Of a DNA stretch of 64,000 bases, positions 63,832-64,000 are shown piece by piece (the first letter of the stretch is position 1; each line of letters opens with the position of its first letter). Source of the stretch: Bacillota bacterium (GTDB lineage Bacteria > Bacillota > Clostridia > Christensenellales > SZUA-584). The position numbers were made by a program, and so were the translations under genes. The notes beneath the pieces were generated by a model. It worked only from the letters and a program-made list of their open reading frames with translations. It was not told where the DNA came from and searched no databases. The DNA lies in contig JAEYKW010000006.1 of NCBI GenBank assembly GCA_023408075.1, forward strand, positions 1-64,000, written 5' to 3'.

Positions 63832-64000
63832 TTACTGGAGGCTGATCATGAGATCTTTAACACCGATCCCTAAAACCCTTGTATCGCTTCCCATTCCAAG
63901 CTCTGCCGGTGAAACAGCATTCTTCGTGTGAATGATTAGATTTGTTATTTGAGACTTATCGATGTATCTTGCCGGATCCTTTAATACTCTGATTAAATAA
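63832..64000 (-). CDS. C-terminal end of a gene running off the right edge
   Basis: A minus-strand frame is open from the window edge to a TAA at 63832, giving the last 56 residues, with the pattern NLIIHTKNAVSPAELGMGSD then TRVLGIGVKDLMI. It ends 37 bp before the start of the glycosyltransferase gene and is probably part of the same polysaccharide operon. No family could be assigned from so short a piece. Confidence 0.55.
   Translation of the reverse strand, partial: YLIRVLKDPARYIDKSQITNLIIHTKNAVSPAELGMGSDTRVLGIGVKDLMISLQ

Noticed and set aside
1..64000. tRNA, rRNA or known riboswitches
   Set aside because: No cloverleaf, rRNA segment or recognisable riboswitch core was seen on either strand by reading; a covariance-model search would be decisive.

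Overview
The window looks like chromosome from a Gram-positive, Clostridia-like member of the Bacillota. Evidence is the strong GGAGG-type ribosome binding sites, a class B/D-like sortase, PadR and TetR regulators, moderately high GC coding sequence, AT-rich promoters with TTGACA/TATAAT boxes, and short intergenic repeats typical of that group. The exact taxon cannot be fixed from the sequence alone. Most genes lie on the minus strand.

Layout. 1-1.1 kb: an autoregulated PadR/DUF2812 pair. 1.5-10.8 kb: a compact minus-strand cassette of P22-like phage structural genes (portal, scaffold, coat, connector, hub, fibre, endolysin) with no terminase, integrase or replication genes. 10.8-11.7 kb: six copies of a 139 bp repeat. 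11.8-29.7 kb: housekeeping and accessory genes. These include a zinc-ribbon membrane protein, a gamma-carbonic-anhydrase-like protein, a bicovalent FAD oxidase, a nitroreductase, an MFS pump with a divergent TetR regulator, two ketopantoate-reductase-like genes, an ABC-2 exporter, OsmC, a sortase, a membrane MutS-like ATPase and deoC. Repeat blocks are interspersed.

29.8-52.7 kb is the outstanding region: a minus-strand gene cluster built around an F-type rotary ATPase. Its order is a 1860-aa surface protein, a 525-aa surface protein, subunit c, a fused b/delta-like stalk, alpha, gamma, beta, epsilon, a 5-TM protein, a 249-aa anchored protein and a 3062-aa GLUG-repeat surface protein. Alpha and beta keep their nucleotide-binding and catalytic motifs. 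The c subunit has serine where the ion-carrying carboxylate should be, has no other acidic residue in either membrane helix, and no recognisable subunit a is present. The four anchored proteins appear to share one membrane-proximal module. The simplest reading is an ATP-driven rotary machine that no longer pumps ions and instead acts on giant cell-surface proteins. This is analogous to, but clearly distinct from, the F1-like/X0 ATPases known in mycoplasmas. The mechanical role is inference.

53.0-55.5 kb: a divergent plus-strand HD-GYP protein, a coiled-coil lipoprotein and a membrane protein, which may signal to the cluster. 55.8-57.1 kb: eleven copies of a 118 bp repeat. 57.1-59.9 kb: a NitT/TauT-type ABC importer. 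60.0-64.0 kb: glycosyltransferases of a surface polysaccharide locus, running off the right edge.
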